Positions 16,960 through 27,548 of a stretch of 64,000 nt of DNA are shown here, in pieces. The notes beneath the pieces were generated by a model. It did not search any database. It worked only from the letters and a program-made list of their open reading frames with translations, and had not been told where the DNA came from. A program made the position numbers and the translations under genes. How positions within the stretch are numbered: the first letter of the stretch is position 1; each line of letters opens with the position of its first letter. The DNA comes from Aphodosoma sp045126975. Its GTDB lineage: Bacteria > Bacteroidota > Bacteroidia > Bacteroidales > Paludibacteraceae. The stretch covers positions 36,214 through 100,213 of the forward strand of contig JBGVPL010000025.1 in the NCBI GenBank assembly GCA_045126975.1, given 5' to 3'.

Positions 16960-19644
16960 TTATCGTCCTGCTTGTTTAATGTAATTTCTCAATGTATCAT
17001 TAAAGTCATTTTCATTCATCAAATCTTCGAGGTTGATATGCATGCGATAACGCCAGCTATGATATGAATTGGATGGTACATTGATACGTTCTGCTTCTGG
17101 ATTATCACGACGCAATTCTGGAGAAATACTCATCAAGTCTTGCCATTGGAAAATAGCCCACATTGCTGGAGAATAGAGATGTTGCACCAAAATATCACGA
17201 CACACCCACCATTCACAGAAATAAGGAGCTTCACCCCAATGTCCAAGTTCATGATTATAGAATCGTTGACTCACTTCGCGGTCTTCCTCCCACCAACCAC
17301 GTATCGTACTCATATCGTGAGTAGAAGGTGTTACAACTGACAAATATGGTGCATCTGCAGGGTGGAAGAATTCAATTTTATCTATTTTTGGAGCGCGTTG
17401 AATTTCAAGACTCAAGATAGAGAGTTCGTTCATCACAGCAGTAACACAATGAGTCATCATACCCAAGTCTTCACCGCAAATCAACATATTCGACGCAGCC
17501 TTCAATGCAGGCAATTTACGCATACCTGATTTATACCAGTGTGCATCTTGACGACGATAGAAGTATTCTACATAAAGTTCTTCAAATACACGTTTTTGAT
17601 GATCATTCAATGCTGCAAATGTCGAAAGTGTTTGCATACCATAACGTGGATAATATTGACGTCCTTCACTACCCTCTACTTCAAACAACAACACGTTAGA
17701 AATCAAGTCAAACATACCATACTTCACACGTTCCGAAATTTCGCCACGACGATAACGATTTTCTACATCTGTTTGATTTGCCCATTCAGGACGAATACGC
17801 CATGCAAATCCGTGTTCAATATATAAACAGTTATCTTTCACCCATTGTGCCTCATCTCCGAAATTCTCCCAAAGAATATGGTCTGTAATATAAGGTTTAG
17901 TAAATCTCTCATAGTCAAACCATACACCACGTGATTCAAATTCATCAACATACAAAGGAATTGATGGATTCAAATAACCCATAATACCCTCTTGATGTTT
18001 TCTTGGTATTTGCCAAATACGGAAGAAACCGAGAATATGGTCAATACGGAATGTATCGAAATAACGAGCCATTTGCTCAAAGCGTTTTTTCCACCAATCA
18101 AAATCAGTACGCTCAATTGCTTCCCAATTATATGTTGGCAATTCCCAGTTTTGACCTTTGATAGCAAACATATCAGGTGGAGCACCTGCAGCCATATCCA
18201 TATTAAATAATTCTGGCGCAACCCAAGTATCTACCGAATTACGATTTACACCAATAGGAATATCACCTTTCACCACAATACCATGAGCATGAGCATATTC
18301 TACTGCTTCACGCAATTGCAAATGCAACTGATATTGACAATACCACCATTTTGCAATATTATCAAACCATGGGTGCGATGTATGTGTCAATTCATCAGCT
18401 TTTTTCTCTGAATATACCGCAAATTCATTCCACTGACGATAATCGCAAGTACCACGTTGGTCACGAATACAGCAATAAACCGAATATGGTTTCAACCAAT
18501 ATTCATTATCTTTAAAGAATTGCTTAAAGTCCTCTGATGCAAGGAATTTTTCTTTATTATGTTTGTATGCAGCCTCAATATAGCGAAGTTTGAAGTTCAC
18601 CACATTCAAGAAGTCCATACGCTCTTCTGCATTATATATAGGTTGCAATTTCTTGTATTCCTCTACAATAGCATCTTTTTTAGGCATAGCCAATTTCGAC
18701 AAATCAAGGAACAATGGATTCAATGCAAATGCCGAAATAGCTGCGTATGGTAATACGTCTGCCTCTGTATGTGTACCGATTGTATCATTCAATGGCAATA
18801 CTTGTATCAATTTCAACCCCACTCTTTCTGCCCAATCTACCATCAATTTCAAATCAGAGAAGTCACCACAACCAAACGAATTTTTAGAACGCAATGAGAA
18901 TACTGGAATACCCACACCTGCCCCATGCCATGAATTAGTATCAAAACGTGCAAATGTGTCATTTACAATCACCATACGTTTACCCCCTGCAGGTGGCACT
19001 ATACGGTCTTGTCCATATTCAAAACATTTGAAATATTTTCCTTCAGTATTATACACACCATATTTGTAATGTACTTCGGCACTAATTTTGCTTAAATCTA
19101 AATCAATAGTCCACAATGGATAATTTTTATTAGAAAGCAACAATGGCTTATCTACCGACCAATTACCCAACTCCTCACAATTACCCACAATACACAATGC
19201 TTCATTCTTACCAAGCAACGGAGCTTTAACCCTTAATGTATGAGTGTAGTTTTTAACATTATCGCCTGCACATGGTGTATAACTTTCTTTCAACAACACA
19301 TCTACAAAGGGAGCTGTCATAAAAGTATTTTCTACTGCTGATACACTATTCCACGCATCAATTAACAAAACTGTATCAACACCAGTTTTTGTTACCACTT
19401 TACGAGGTTCACCCCACTCTTTTGTCGTTGTACCCTCATTATGATTTTTTAGCAAATACTGATATTCCAACTTTTTAGCTTTTGCTGCTGTTATATCAAG
19501 TTCCAACCACCACTCTTCACCTTGCGAAAAGTTCATAGCCAATGCTTTTGAAGCATCGCCATCACCCAATTCAGGTACATTACCTACAACATAAAGTTGT
19601 TCGCCCCATTGAGTACGATAATTTATTCTAAACAATAACTTCAT
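16960..19644 (-). CDS. malQ: 4-alpha-glucanotransferase (GH77) with two N-terminal CBM20 domains
   Basis: From ATG 19644 the protein is about 894 aa and begins MKLLFRINYRTQWGEQLYVVG, the usual start of a CBM20 starch-binding domain. A second CBM20 follows (KNEALCIVGNCEELGNWSVDKP), then GH77: FSLRSKNSFGCGDFSDLKLMVDWA, FRIDHILGFFRIW (nucleophile Asp), ICGEDLG (acid/base Glu) and STHDMSTIRGWW (third Asp). It rearranges alpha-1,4-glucans in maltodextrin or glycogen metabolism. The longer ORF start at 19698 adds 18 residues and lies only 23 bp from the -7 element, so 19644 is preferred. The tandem-CBM20 architecture is typical of Bacteroidota and plant DPE2-like enzymes. Confidence 0.94.
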   Translation of the reverse strand: MKLLFRINYRTQWGEQLYVVGNVPELGDGDASKALAMNFSQGEEWWLELDITAAKAKKLEYQYLLKNHNEGTTTKEWGEPRKVVTKTGVDTVLLIDAWNSVSAVENTFMTAPFVDVLLKESYTPCAGDNVKNYTHTLRVKAPLLGKNEALCIVGNCEELGNWSVDKPLLLSNKNYPLWTIDLDLSKISAEVHYKYGVYNTEGKYFKCFEYGQDRIVPPAGGKRMVIVNDTFARFDTNSWHGAGVGIPVFSLRSKNSFGCGDFSDLKLMVDWAERVGLKLIQVLPLNDTIGTHTEADVLPYAAISAFALNPLFLDLSKLAMPKKDAIVEEYKKLQPIYNAEERMDFLNVVNFKLRYIEAAYKHNKEKFLASEDFKQFFKDNEYWLKPYSVYCCIRDQRGTCDYRQWNEFAVYSEKKADELTHTSHPWFDNIAKWWYCQYQLHLQLREAVEYAHAHGIVVKGDIPIGVNRNSVDTWVAPELFNMDMAAGAPPDMFAIKGQNWELPTYNWEAIERTDFDWWKKRFEQMARYFDTFRIDHILGFFRIWQIPRKHQEGIMGYLNPSIPLYVDEFESRGVWFDYERFTKPYITDHILWENFGDEAQWVKDNCLYIEHGFAWRIRPEWANQTDVENRYRRGEISERVKYGMFDLISNVLLFEVEGSEGRQYYPRYGMQTLSTFAALNDHQKRVFEELYVEYFYRRQDAHWYKSGMRKLPALKAASNMLICGEDLGMMTHCVTAVMNELSILSLEIQRAPKIDKIEFFHPADAPYLSVVTPSTHDMSTIRGWWEEDREVSQRFYNHELGHWGEAPYFCEWWVCRDILVQHLYSPAMWAIFQWQDLMSISPELRRDNPEAERINVPSNSYHSWRYRMHINLEDLMNENDFNDTLRNYIKQAGR

Positions 19645-19720
19645 ATAAATTAAAGTTTTAATGCAAGCAGCAAGCGATACACTTACTTCATCGCTCATTT
19701 ATAATTAACTATTTATTTTG

Positions 19721-19752
19721 CGAAGTTACAATTTATTTTCCAATTTACCAAA
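19721..19752 (-). promoter_or_regulatory. Bacteroidota-type promoter for malQ
   Basis: On the minus strand TAACTTCG occupies 19721-19728 and TTTG 19749-19752, spacing 20 bp. The rest of the 19.65-19.98 kb gap is AT-rich with no other recognisable element except the htrA promoter. Confidence 0.6.
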
Positions 19753-19921
19753 CCACAATAATGATAAAAAAAAGATTTTTCAAAATATTTTCAACTATAA
19801 CATAAATAAAAAAAATTATAAGCTTAGTTAAAAATCTAAAATTTAACATTTATATATTGCTAATAAATACTAAAATAGTTATTTTTAGTTAAAAACAACA
19901 ATATCAGATTAAACATTTCGT

Positions 19922-19929
19922 TATCTTTG
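19922..19929 (+). promoter_or_regulatory. Promoter -7 element for htrA
   Basis: TATCTTTG followed by CA, 48 bp before the ATG. No convincing TTG is seen at the -33 position. Confidence 0.55.
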
Positions 19930-19976
19930 CACATCAAAAAAACACAAAACACAACAATAAAAAAAAATACAAAATT

Positions 19977-21458
19977 ATGAAAAAATTTATGTCTATCACA
20001 GCATTTGCCCTCACGATAGTAGCGACAAGTGCACTCACCAGTCTTGTTGTAACAAAAAACATTGACTATCTAAATTCAAAAAACGATTCAACAGAGATAA
20101 AAATTTCATCTCCTGTATCATTCACAAATTTCAACAGCGACAACACTGCTCGCCCAACTGATTTTACTTATGCTGCCGAAAAATCTATTGAAGCTGTTGT
20201 CCACGTTAAAACAAAAATTGACATTAGCAATCGCTATTCTATGAACATCGACCCATTTTTCGACTTCTTCTTCGGTCGTCCTAATCAACCTCGCGAACCC
20301 CAATACCGCGAAGGCTCTGGCTCTGGAGTAATCATCTCCACCGATGGCTATATCGTTACTAACAACCACGTTATCGACAATGCATCTACCGTTGAGGTTA
20401 CGCTCAACGACAAGCGCAAGTTCGATGCGAAGGTCATCGGCACCGACCCTTCTACCGACATCGCCTTACTCAAAATCGAAGCCAACAATCTCCCTATTAT
20501 CTCGTTTGGCGACTCTGATAATCTCCACATCGGCGAATGGGTATTGGCCGTTGGTAATCCTTTCAACCTTACATCCACAGTTACAGCTGGTATCGTTAGT
20601 GCCAAAGCTCGTAACATCAACATTTTGAATGCCGAAATGAAGATTGAATCTTTCATCCAAACTGACGCAGCAGTCAATCCAGGCAACTCCGGTGGCGCAC
20701 TCGTCAACACTCGTGGCGAATTAGTCGGCATCAACACCGCTATTGCTTCACAAACAGGTTCATACACAGGCTATTCATTCGCAGTTCCTACCTCAATCGT
20801 TAGTAAAGTAGTCGCCGACCTCAAAGAGTATTCTGTCGTTCAACGCGCAGTATTAGGCGTACAAATTGCCGATATAACCAACGAACTCGCCAAAGAAAAA
20901 AATCTCACCACACTCAAAGGTGCCTATATTGCAGGTGTACAAGACAATAGCTCTGCCGCCGATGCTGGTCTCAAAGAAGGCGACATCATCACTGCTATTA
21001 ATAATCAAAATGTAAATTCCGTTGCCGAATTACAAGAACAAGTTAGCCGCTACCGTCCTGGCAACGACATAAAAATCAACTACATCCGCAACGATAAAAC
21101 TCAATCAGTCATCGTAAAACTAAAAAACCGCTCAGGCAATACCAACGTAGTGAAAATCGCCGACAACAACATACTCGGAGCCACATTCAAAGAAGTTGAC
21201 CCACAAGTAACAGAAAAATTCCGCCTCAATTCAGGCATACAAATCGCTACTATCGACCGCAATGGCGCATTAGCCAAAGCTGGCCTAAAAAAAGACTTTA
21301 TCATACTCAAAGTCAACGGACAACCAATCCGCTCCGAAAAAGACCTTACTACCATAGTCAACCAAACCATAAATGCAGCCGACCACGATCGCGCCCTCTT
21401 CATTACCGGAGCCTTCACCAACGGACAAATCGCACACTTCGCCGTTAATTTAGAATAA
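19977..21458 (+). CDS. Do/DegQ-like periplasmic serine protease (HtrA family)
   Basis: The 493-aa protein has an N-terminal signal or anchor (residues 1-27), then a trypsin-like domain with His131 (TNNHVI), Asp161 (STDIALLKI) and Ser238 (NPGNSGGALV), the full catalytic triad. Two PDZ domains follow: one at about 285-375 (VLGVQIADIT... AGLKEGDIITAINNQ) and a shorter one at about 395-490 (ILGATFKEVD... AGLKKDFIILKVNGQPI). DegQ/DegP proteases degrade or chaperone misfolded envelope proteins. It precedes the primary sigma factor, which has its own promoter. Confidence 0.95.
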   Translation: MKKFMSITAFALTIVATSALTSLVVTKNIDYLNSKNDSTEIKISSPVSFTNFNSDNTARPTDFTYAAEKSIEAVVHVKTKIDISNRYSMNIDPFFDFFFGRPNQPREPQYREGSGSGVIISTDGYIVTNNHVIDNASTVEVTLNDKRKFDAKVIGTDPSTDIALLKIEANNLPIISFGDSDNLHIGEWVLAVGNPFNLTSTVTAGIVSAKARNINILNAEMKIESFIQTDAAVNPGNSGGALVNTRGELVGINTAIASQTGSYTGYSFAVPTSIVSKVVADLKEYSVVQRAVLGVQIADITNELAKEKNLTTLKGAYIAGVQDNSSAADAGLKEGDIITAINNQNVNSVAELQEQVSRYRPGNDIKINYIRNDKTQSVIVKLKNRSGNTNVVKIADNNILGATFKEVDPQVTEKFRLNSGIQIATIDRNGALAKAGLKKDFIILKVNGQPIRSEKDLTTIVNQTINAADHDRALFITGAFTNGQIAHFAVNLE

Positions 21459-21483
21459 AACAATAAAAATATAAAAACACCTA

Positions 21484-21514
21484 TTGCACATATCAAAAAC
21501 ATTTTGTAACTTTG
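21484..21514 (+). promoter_or_regulatory. Bacteroidota-type promoter for rpoD
   Basis: TTG at 21484-21486, 20-bp spacer, TAACTTTG at 21507-21514 followed by CA. It lies 79 bp from the ATG, leaving room for the leader hairpin. Confidence 0.75.
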
Positions 21515-21538
21515 CATGTTTAATTTATATAAAGAGAA

Positions 21539-21570
21539 AGACACGAGACAAAACCTCTCATCTCGTGTCT
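21539..21570 (+). promoter_or_regulatory. Inverted repeat in the rpoD leader
   Basis: AGACACGAGA (21539-21548) is a perfect complement of TCTCGTGTCT (21561-21570) with a 12-nt loop, inside the predicted 5' UTR. No T run follows, so it is not an obvious terminator. The arms use the words TCTCGTG/TCTTGTA seen in the helicase repeat at 3.7 kb. A structural or regulatory role is possible but not shown. Confidence 0.5.
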
Positions 21571-21592
21571 TGTATCTAAAAATTTACAATAA

Positions 21593-22456
21593 ATGAGACA
21601 GCTAAAAATTACTAAATCTATTACCAATCGCGAAAGTGCATCGCTCGACAAGTATTTGCAAGAGATTGGTCGTGAAGAACTTATCTCAGTAGATGAAGAA
21701 GTAAAGTTGGCTCAACGAATCCGTAAAGGCGACCGTGTAGCATTGGAAAAATTGACACGCTCTAACCTCCGTTTCGTAGTTTCCGTAGCAAAACAGTACC
21801 AAAATCAAGGGTTATCACTACCCGATTTGATTAACGAAGGTAATTTAGGCCTGATTAAGGCAGCCGAGAAATTCGACGAAACTCGTGGTTTCAAATTCAT
21901 CTCTTACGCCGTATGGTGGATACGTCAATCTATTCTCCAAGCTTTAGCGGAGCAATCGCGTATTGTGCGTTTGCCACTCAACCAAGTGGGTGCGTTGGGT
22001 AAAATCAACAAAGCATTATCGAAATTCGAACAAGAAAACGAGCGTCGTCCATCAGCAGAGGAACTCGCAGAGGAACTTGACATCCCATTCGAAAAAATCT
22101 CTGACACAATTAAAATTTCAGGACGCCACATTTCGGTAGACGCACCATTCGTTGAAGGCGAAGACAACTCACTTCTCGATGTATTGGTAAATGATGATTC
22201 TCCGGTAGCTGATTCTACTTTGATTAACGAGTCACTCAACAAAGAGATTGACCGCGCATTAGACTCAATGCTTGCTGAGCGCGAACGCGAAATTATCAAA
22301 ATGTTCTTCGGTATCGGTTGTCAAGAAATGACCCTCGAAGAAATTGGCGATAAATTCGGACTTACTCGCGAACGTGTACGCCAAATCAAAGAAAAAGCTA
22401 TTCGCAAATTGAGAAACAACTCAAAAAACAAACTTCTTAAAGTGTATTTAGGCTAA
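21593..22456 (+). CDS. rpoD: Primary RNA polymerase sigma factor (RpoD/SigA)
   Basis: The 287-aa protein begins MRQLKITKSITNRESASLDKYLQEIGREELIS, the short N-terminus of Bacteroidota primary sigma factors, which lack region 1.1. Region 2 is intact (LRFVVSVAKQYQNQGLSLPDLINEGNLGLIKAAEKFD, then FKFISYAVWWIRQSI), as is region 4 (EMTLEEIGDKFGLTRERVRQIKEKAIRKLR). It recognises the TAnnTTTG/TTG promoters seen throughout the window. It has its own promoter and leader hairpin and ends at a strong terminator. Confidence 0.96.
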   Translation: MRQLKITKSITNRESASLDKYLQEIGREELISVDEEVKLAQRIRKGDRVALEKLTRSNLRFVVSVAKQYQNQGLSLPDLINEGNLGLIKAAEKFDETRGFKFISYAVWWIRQSILQALAEQSRIVRLPLNQVGALGKINKALSKFEQENERRPSAEELAEELDIPFEKISDTIKISGRHISVDAPFVEGEDNSLLDVLVNDDSPVADSTLINESLNKEIDRALDSMLAEREREIIKMFFGIGCQEMTLEEIGDKFGLTRERVRQIKEKAIRKLRNNSKNKLLKVYLG

Positions 22457-22484
22457 TTGACCTAAAATATACACAAAAATAACT

Positions 22485-22519
22485 GAAAGAGCATTCCCAA
22501 AAAAAATGCTCTTTCTTTA
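22485..22519 (+). terminator. Rho-independent terminator of rpoD
   Basis: GAAAGAGCATT (22485-22495) pairs with AATGCTCTTTC (22505-22515), followed by a short T stretch. The remaining ~230 bp to the MATE gene hold ATCCGTG-type words near 22.6 kb and the heptad array below, and nothing coding. Confidence 0.85.
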
Positions 22520-22709
22520 TAAATAGCAACTATATATACTATAGTACATTCTACTATAACATCAGTTCAATATAAAGTACCGGAGGATATCCATGTTATC
22601 CGTAAAGCGATTTTTGCAAAGCAAAAGAGCAAATTCTAAAATGATAAATAATATTTTCCGTGTATTCCGTGTAAGATAAAAATTATATCAAACTCACGTT
22701 ACTATATTT

Positions 22710-22751
22710 AATTCTTAATTCTTAATTCTTAATTTTTAATTCTTAATTAAT
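22710..22751. repeat. Heptad array upstream of the MATE gene
   Basis: AATTCTT three times, AATTTTT, AATTCTT, AATTAAT. It ends 1 bp before the GTG start. Confidence 0.75.
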
Positions 22752-22752
22752 T

Positions 22753-24096
<1,344 letters not shown>

Positions 24097-24152
24097 CAAA
24101 AATTTTGTTTCGATTTTGTTTCGAGTCAAAAAAGAGGGCAAAATAGACATAA

Positions 24153-24197
24153 AAAAGAAAGACATTGAACTGATTATCAATTCAATGTCTTTCTTTT
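24153..24197. terminator. Bidirectional terminator between MATE and tRNA-Leu
   Basis: A 17-nt arm at 24153-24169 is perfectly complementary to 24181-24197 around an 11-nt loop, with A-rich and T-rich flanks. It can serve the MATE gene on plus and the tRNA on minus. Confidence 0.85.
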
Positions 24198-24198
24198 G

Positions 24199-24280
24199 TG
24201 CGGCGTAAGGGACTCGAACCCCCACGTCTCTCGACACTAGATCCTAAGTCTAGCGCGGCTACCAATTACGCCAACGCCGC
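24199..24280 (-). tRNA. tRNA-Leu(UAG)
   Basis: Read on the minus strand, GCGGCGT pairs with ACGCCGC in the acceptor stem. The anticodon stem CTAGA/TCTAG encloses a loop with TAG at 34-36, a long variable arm follows, and the T arm contains GGTTCGAGTCC. The long variable arm and UAG anticodon mark tRNA-Leu. The 3' CCA is not encoded. A promoter lies directly upstream. Confidence 0.95.
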
Positions 24281-24300
24281 ATCGGTTAGGTTTGCGACTG

Positions 24301-24331
24301 CAAAGTTACGACTTTTATTTGATTCCTGCAA
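24301..24331 (-). promoter_or_regulatory. Promoter for tRNA-Leu
   Basis: Minus-strand TAACTTTG at 24301-24308 and TTG at 24329-24331, spacing 20 bp. It lies just 20 bp from the tRNA 5' end. Confidence 0.75.
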
Positions 24332-24342
24332 GTTTTTAACAA

Positions 24343-25611
24343 CTATTTTTTATAATTATTTTTACGATTAGGTTGCTTACCAGAATTTTTACCTCTACTG
24401 CCTCTATGTTTATAGTATTTATGTTTCTTTTTCTCAGGTAATTGAATTTTATCTTCATCAATTGCAGGTGCCAACTCTGCTACATCATTAGGCAATGCAC
24501 AACGCTCTATTTTACGCTCTAATAGCTTCTCTATCTTATCTAGTCGTGGTTTATCTTTTGGCGTAACAAAAGTAATACCCTCGCCCAAAGCTCCTGCACG
24601 AGCCGTACGCCCAATACGATGCACATAATCTTCAGGCTGTGCTGGCACGTCGTAGTTTACAACAAACTGAATATCATCAATATCTATACCGCGCGACACT
24701 ACATCTGTAGCTACAAGAAGTTGTATTTTATTATTCTTAAAATCGAGCAATGTCTGTGTACGCTCAGCATTTTCGAGATCAGAATGTATCTGTGCTACTT
24801 TCACACCCATTCGACGAAGCGACTGGTAAAGGTCTCGAACTTTCTCTTTTGAAGAAGCAAAAATTATACCCTTTCCTCTCTCTCCTTTGGCAAACAATTG
24901 CATTACAAGAGGTAGTTTTTGTTCTTCATGAAGAATATAGACTTTTTGTGTGATACCTTCGGCTGGTTTTGATACTGCAATTTTCACCTCGGCTGGATTG
25001 CGCAATACTTGACGAGCAAGGCGTTCTACTTCGGCAGGGAATGTTGCCGAGAACATGAGGGTTTGTCGCTCTTTTGGCAAATAACTGATAATCTCCATTA
25101 TATCGTCATAAAAGCCTATATCGAGCATACGGTCAGCCTCATCGAGTATAAGGAAATCTACTTGCGAAAAATCTATCTTACAATGGCGAAGTAGCGACAA
25201 AAGTCTTCCTGGCGTAGCAATCGCAATATCTCCACCCTGCTCTAATGCTCTCTGTTGTTGTGCAAAGGCTACCCCATCATTACCGCCATAGATTGCAATC
25301 CATGTTGTATCTTCTTGATAATAAGCAAAGCCAGCGAGCAGTTGGTCAACTTGTTGAGCCAATTCGCGGGTAGGCACAAGCACGAGCGCATTCACTTTGT
25401 TTTCGGGCGAACCACCACGACTAAGCAATTCAAGCACAGGTAGTAGATATGCTGCCGTCTTACCCGTACCTGTTTGAGCCGAAGCCAACAAGTCGCGACC
25501 TTCGAGAACAAGCGGTATAGCTCGTTCTTGCACAGGCGTACACTCAACAAAATTCATTATATCAAGAGCATCAAGTAGGTCGTCGTTAAGGTCTAATTCG
25601 TCAAAAAACAT
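24343..25611 (-). CDS. DEAD-box RNA helicase (RhlE-like)
   Basis: The 422-aa protein has SAQTGTGKTAAYLLP (Walker A), PTRELAQQ, DEADRMLDIGF, SATFPAEV, and ATDVVSRGIDID with HRIGRTARAG, plus a short basic tail (KKKHKYYKHRGSRGK). It lacks the DbpA-type RNA-binding domain of the 3.6-kb helicase and fits the RhlE group, which acts on ribosome assembly and RNA turnover. A run of heptad-like words lies directly upstream (25626-25700). Confidence 0.92.
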   Translation of the reverse strand: MFFDELDLNDDLLDALDIMNFVECTPVQERAIPLVLEGRDLLASAQTGTGKTAAYLLPVLELLSRGGSPENKVNALVLVPTRELAQQVDQLLAGFAYYQEDTTWIAIYGGNDGVAFAQQQRALEQGGDIAIATPGRLLSLLRHCKIDFSQVDFLILDEADRMLDIGFYDDIMEIISYLPKERQTLMFSATFPAEVERLARQVLRNPAEVKIAVSKPAEGITQKVYILHEEQKLPLVMQLFAKGERGKGIIFASSKEKVRDLYQSLRRMGVKVAQIHSDLENAERTQTLLDFKNNKIQLLVATDVVSRGIDIDDIQFVVNYDVPAQPEDYVHRIGRTARAGALGEGITFVTPKDKPRLDKIEKLLERKIERCALPNDVAELAPAIDEDKIQLPEKKKHKYYKHRGSRGKNSGKQPNRKNNYKK

Positions 25612-25625
25612 AATTTATAAAATGT

Positions 25626-25700
25626 CAAAAGTCGAAAGTCAATGGTCAATAGACAACAACAGTCGACTATTTAACTGTCGACTGTTGACTATAGACTATT
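25626..25700. repeat. Heptad-like array between the transporter and rhlE-like genes
   Basis: The 7-bp words AAAAGTC, GAAAGTC, AATGGTC, AATAGAC and AACAACA are followed by GTCGACT, ATTTAAC, TGTCGAC, TGTTGAC, TATAGAC. The second part partly inverts the first, so the segment can fold. It spans nearly the whole intergenic gap, as the helicase leader. Confidence 0.6.
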
Positions 25701-25701
25701 A

Positions 25702-27375
25702 TTAACAGAACAATAATATCAAAAGTTGTGCAGTAAGAACGCGAAGGAACATTGTAAGTGGATATACTGTTGCATAACCTACTGCAGGGGCATCGTTACC
25801 GGCTGTTGCATTGCTATATGCCAATGCTGGTGGGTCGGTAGTCGAGCCAGCCATAAGTCCCATAAGTGTGAAATAGTTGATTTTGCAGAATAGACGTCCG
25901 ATAATACCTATTATAAATAGTGGCAAGAATGTGATGATAAAGCCATAGCCAATCCATTGGAAACCACCTCTATTTACGATAGTATCAATAAATCCATCGC
26001 CTGCGCCAATACCCACACATGCCAAGAAAATGGTAATACCTATCTCACGAAGCATAAGGTTGGCACTGATAGTGTTATAGGTAATGAGTTTATATTTATA
26101 ACCGAAACGAGAAACAAGAATTGCCACGATAAGCGGACCACCTGCAAGACCCAATTTCACTGGCTGTGGTATGCCTGGGAACATCATAGGTATACTACCA
26201 AGGAATACACCAAGGAATATACCGAGGAACAATGTAACAAGGTTTGGTTCGTTGAGGCGTTTCATACTATTACCCACGATTTCTTCTACCTTACGCACAT
26301 CTTCTTCACTACCCACCACTGTGAGACGGTCGCCAAGTTGAAGCACAAGATTAGGACGCGCCACAAGGTCAACACCCGCACGGTTAATACGCGAAATATT
26401 GATATTATACGAACGACGAAGGTTCAATTCGCCAAGACGTTTGCCATTGAGTTCATTTTTAGTAACGATGATACGGCGCGAAATAAAGCTCTTATCGAGT
26501 TTATACCACTCGTCTGGTTTCATATCAATCACGTTACCAACAATAGTAGAAATCACATCAATATCCGATTCTACTGTGATAACAAATACTTTATCGCCTT
26601 CATTAAGTATTGTATTCGACGAAGCCATTTCCATACGTCCATCAGTATGAAGAACACGGCTAATAACCAATTCACGATGAACGAGCAATTTAGCCACTTC
26701 AGCTACAGTGTGTCCAAACACTGCAGGATTATGAACCTCTAGTGTATAAAGTTTTGCCTGATTAGCGGCTGTATTGTCAAGCGCATCAAGTTCGGCTTGT
26801 TCTTTCGAGAAATTAACACGGAAGATATAGCGTATCAATATGATTGCCAATATTATACCAATAACACCAAGTGGATAACACACCGCATAACCAAGAGCGA
26901 TAGAGTTATCAGCCACTCCTGTCATATCATTAAACGCAGTTTGCGCAGCACCCAATCCAGGCGTATTAGTTACAGCACCCGAAAGGATACCCACCATAGT
27001 TTGCATAGGGAGTCCTGTAACGAAATGCAGAATGATTGTAGTCGCAACACCGAGCAACACCACCCCAGTAGCAAGCAGGTTGAGTGTCACTCCACCCTGT
27101 TTGAATGACGAAAAGAAACCCGGTCCAACTTGCATTCCGACAGAGAAAACAAACAAAATCAAACCAAATTCTTTCATAAAATGCATCACTTCATGGTTCA
27201 TTGTGATTCCAAAATGCCCCATAAGGATACCCACAAAAAGCACAAACGTAATGCCAAGCGAAATACCAAAAATCTTGATTTTTCCAAGCAAAATACCGCA
27301 TACAATACAGATAGAGAGCAACATAACACTATGCCCAATGCCCGTACCGAATACCAAATCATGTAGCCAATTCAT
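25702..27375 (-). CDS. AspT/YidE/YbjL-type membrane transporter with RCK_C domains
   Basis: The 557-aa membrane protein has two hydrophobic halves (about 10-190 and 385-557) with the duplicated AspT/YidE signature (FVFSVGMQVGPGFFSSFKQGG and the related FLACVGIGAGDGFIDTIVNRGG). Between them lie two soluble TrkA_C/RCK_C-like domains (about 205-290 and 295-375), which bind ligands in related proteins. The family includes the aspartate/alanine exchanger AspT, but most members have unknown substrates. It has its own promoter. Confidence 0.88.
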   Translation of the reverse strand: MNWLHDLVFGTGIGHSVMLLSICIVCGILLGKIKIFGISLGITFVLFVGILMGHFGITMNHEVMHFMKEFGLILFVFSVGMQVGPGFFSSFKQGGVTLNLLATGVVLLGVATTIILHFVTGLPMQTMVGILSGAVTNTPGLGAAQTAFNDMTGVADNSIALGYAVCYPLGVIGIILAIILIRYIFRVNFSKEQAELDALDNTAANQAKLYTLEVHNPAVFGHTVAEVAKLLVHRELVISRVLHTDGRMEMASSNTILNEGDKVFVITVESDIDVISTIVGNVIDMKPDEWYKLDKSFISRRIIVTKNELNGKRLGELNLRRSYNINISRINRAGVDLVARPNLVLQLGDRLTVVGSEEDVRKVEEIVGNSMKRLNEPNLVTLFLGIFLGVFLGSIPMMFPGIPQPVKLGLAGGPLIVAILVSRFGYKYKLITYNTISANLMLREIGITIFLACVGIGAGDGFIDTIVNRGGFQWIGYGFIITFLPLFIIGIIGRLFCKINYFTLMGLMAGSTTDPPALAYSNATAGNDAPAVGYATVYPLTMFLRVLTAQLLILLFC

Positions 27376-27427
27376 AAAAGTAGAAACTGAAAATTTTAAG
27401 ATTTACAACATCGTAAAAATAAAAATG

Positions 27428-27435
27428 CAAAGTTA
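27428..27435 (-). promoter_or_regulatory. Promoter -7 element for the AspT-like transporter
   Basis: Minus-strand TAACTTTG at 27428-27435 followed by CA, 53 bp before the ATG. The -33 element is not clear. Confidence 0.55.
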
Positions 27436-27490
27436 CGAAATTATTGTGAATTTTTAGATAATTATAGGAAATTATTTTGTAAAAAAATCA

Positions 27491-27521
27491 TTGCACAAAA
27501 CGAAAAAAAATTGTAACTTTG
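27491..27521 (+). promoter_or_regulatory. Bacteroidota-type promoter for the glucosaminidase unit
   Basis: TTG at 27491-27493, 20-bp spacer, TAACTTTG at 27514-27521. It lies 28 bp from the ATG at 27549. Confidence 0.7.
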
Positions 27522-27548
27522 TGAGATGAATTTTCTAACTAAAAAAAT

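Noticed and set aside
25957..26742. Plus-strand ORF opposite the AspT-like transporter
   Set aside because: Antisense to a well-supported membrane protein; no start context or recognisable domain.
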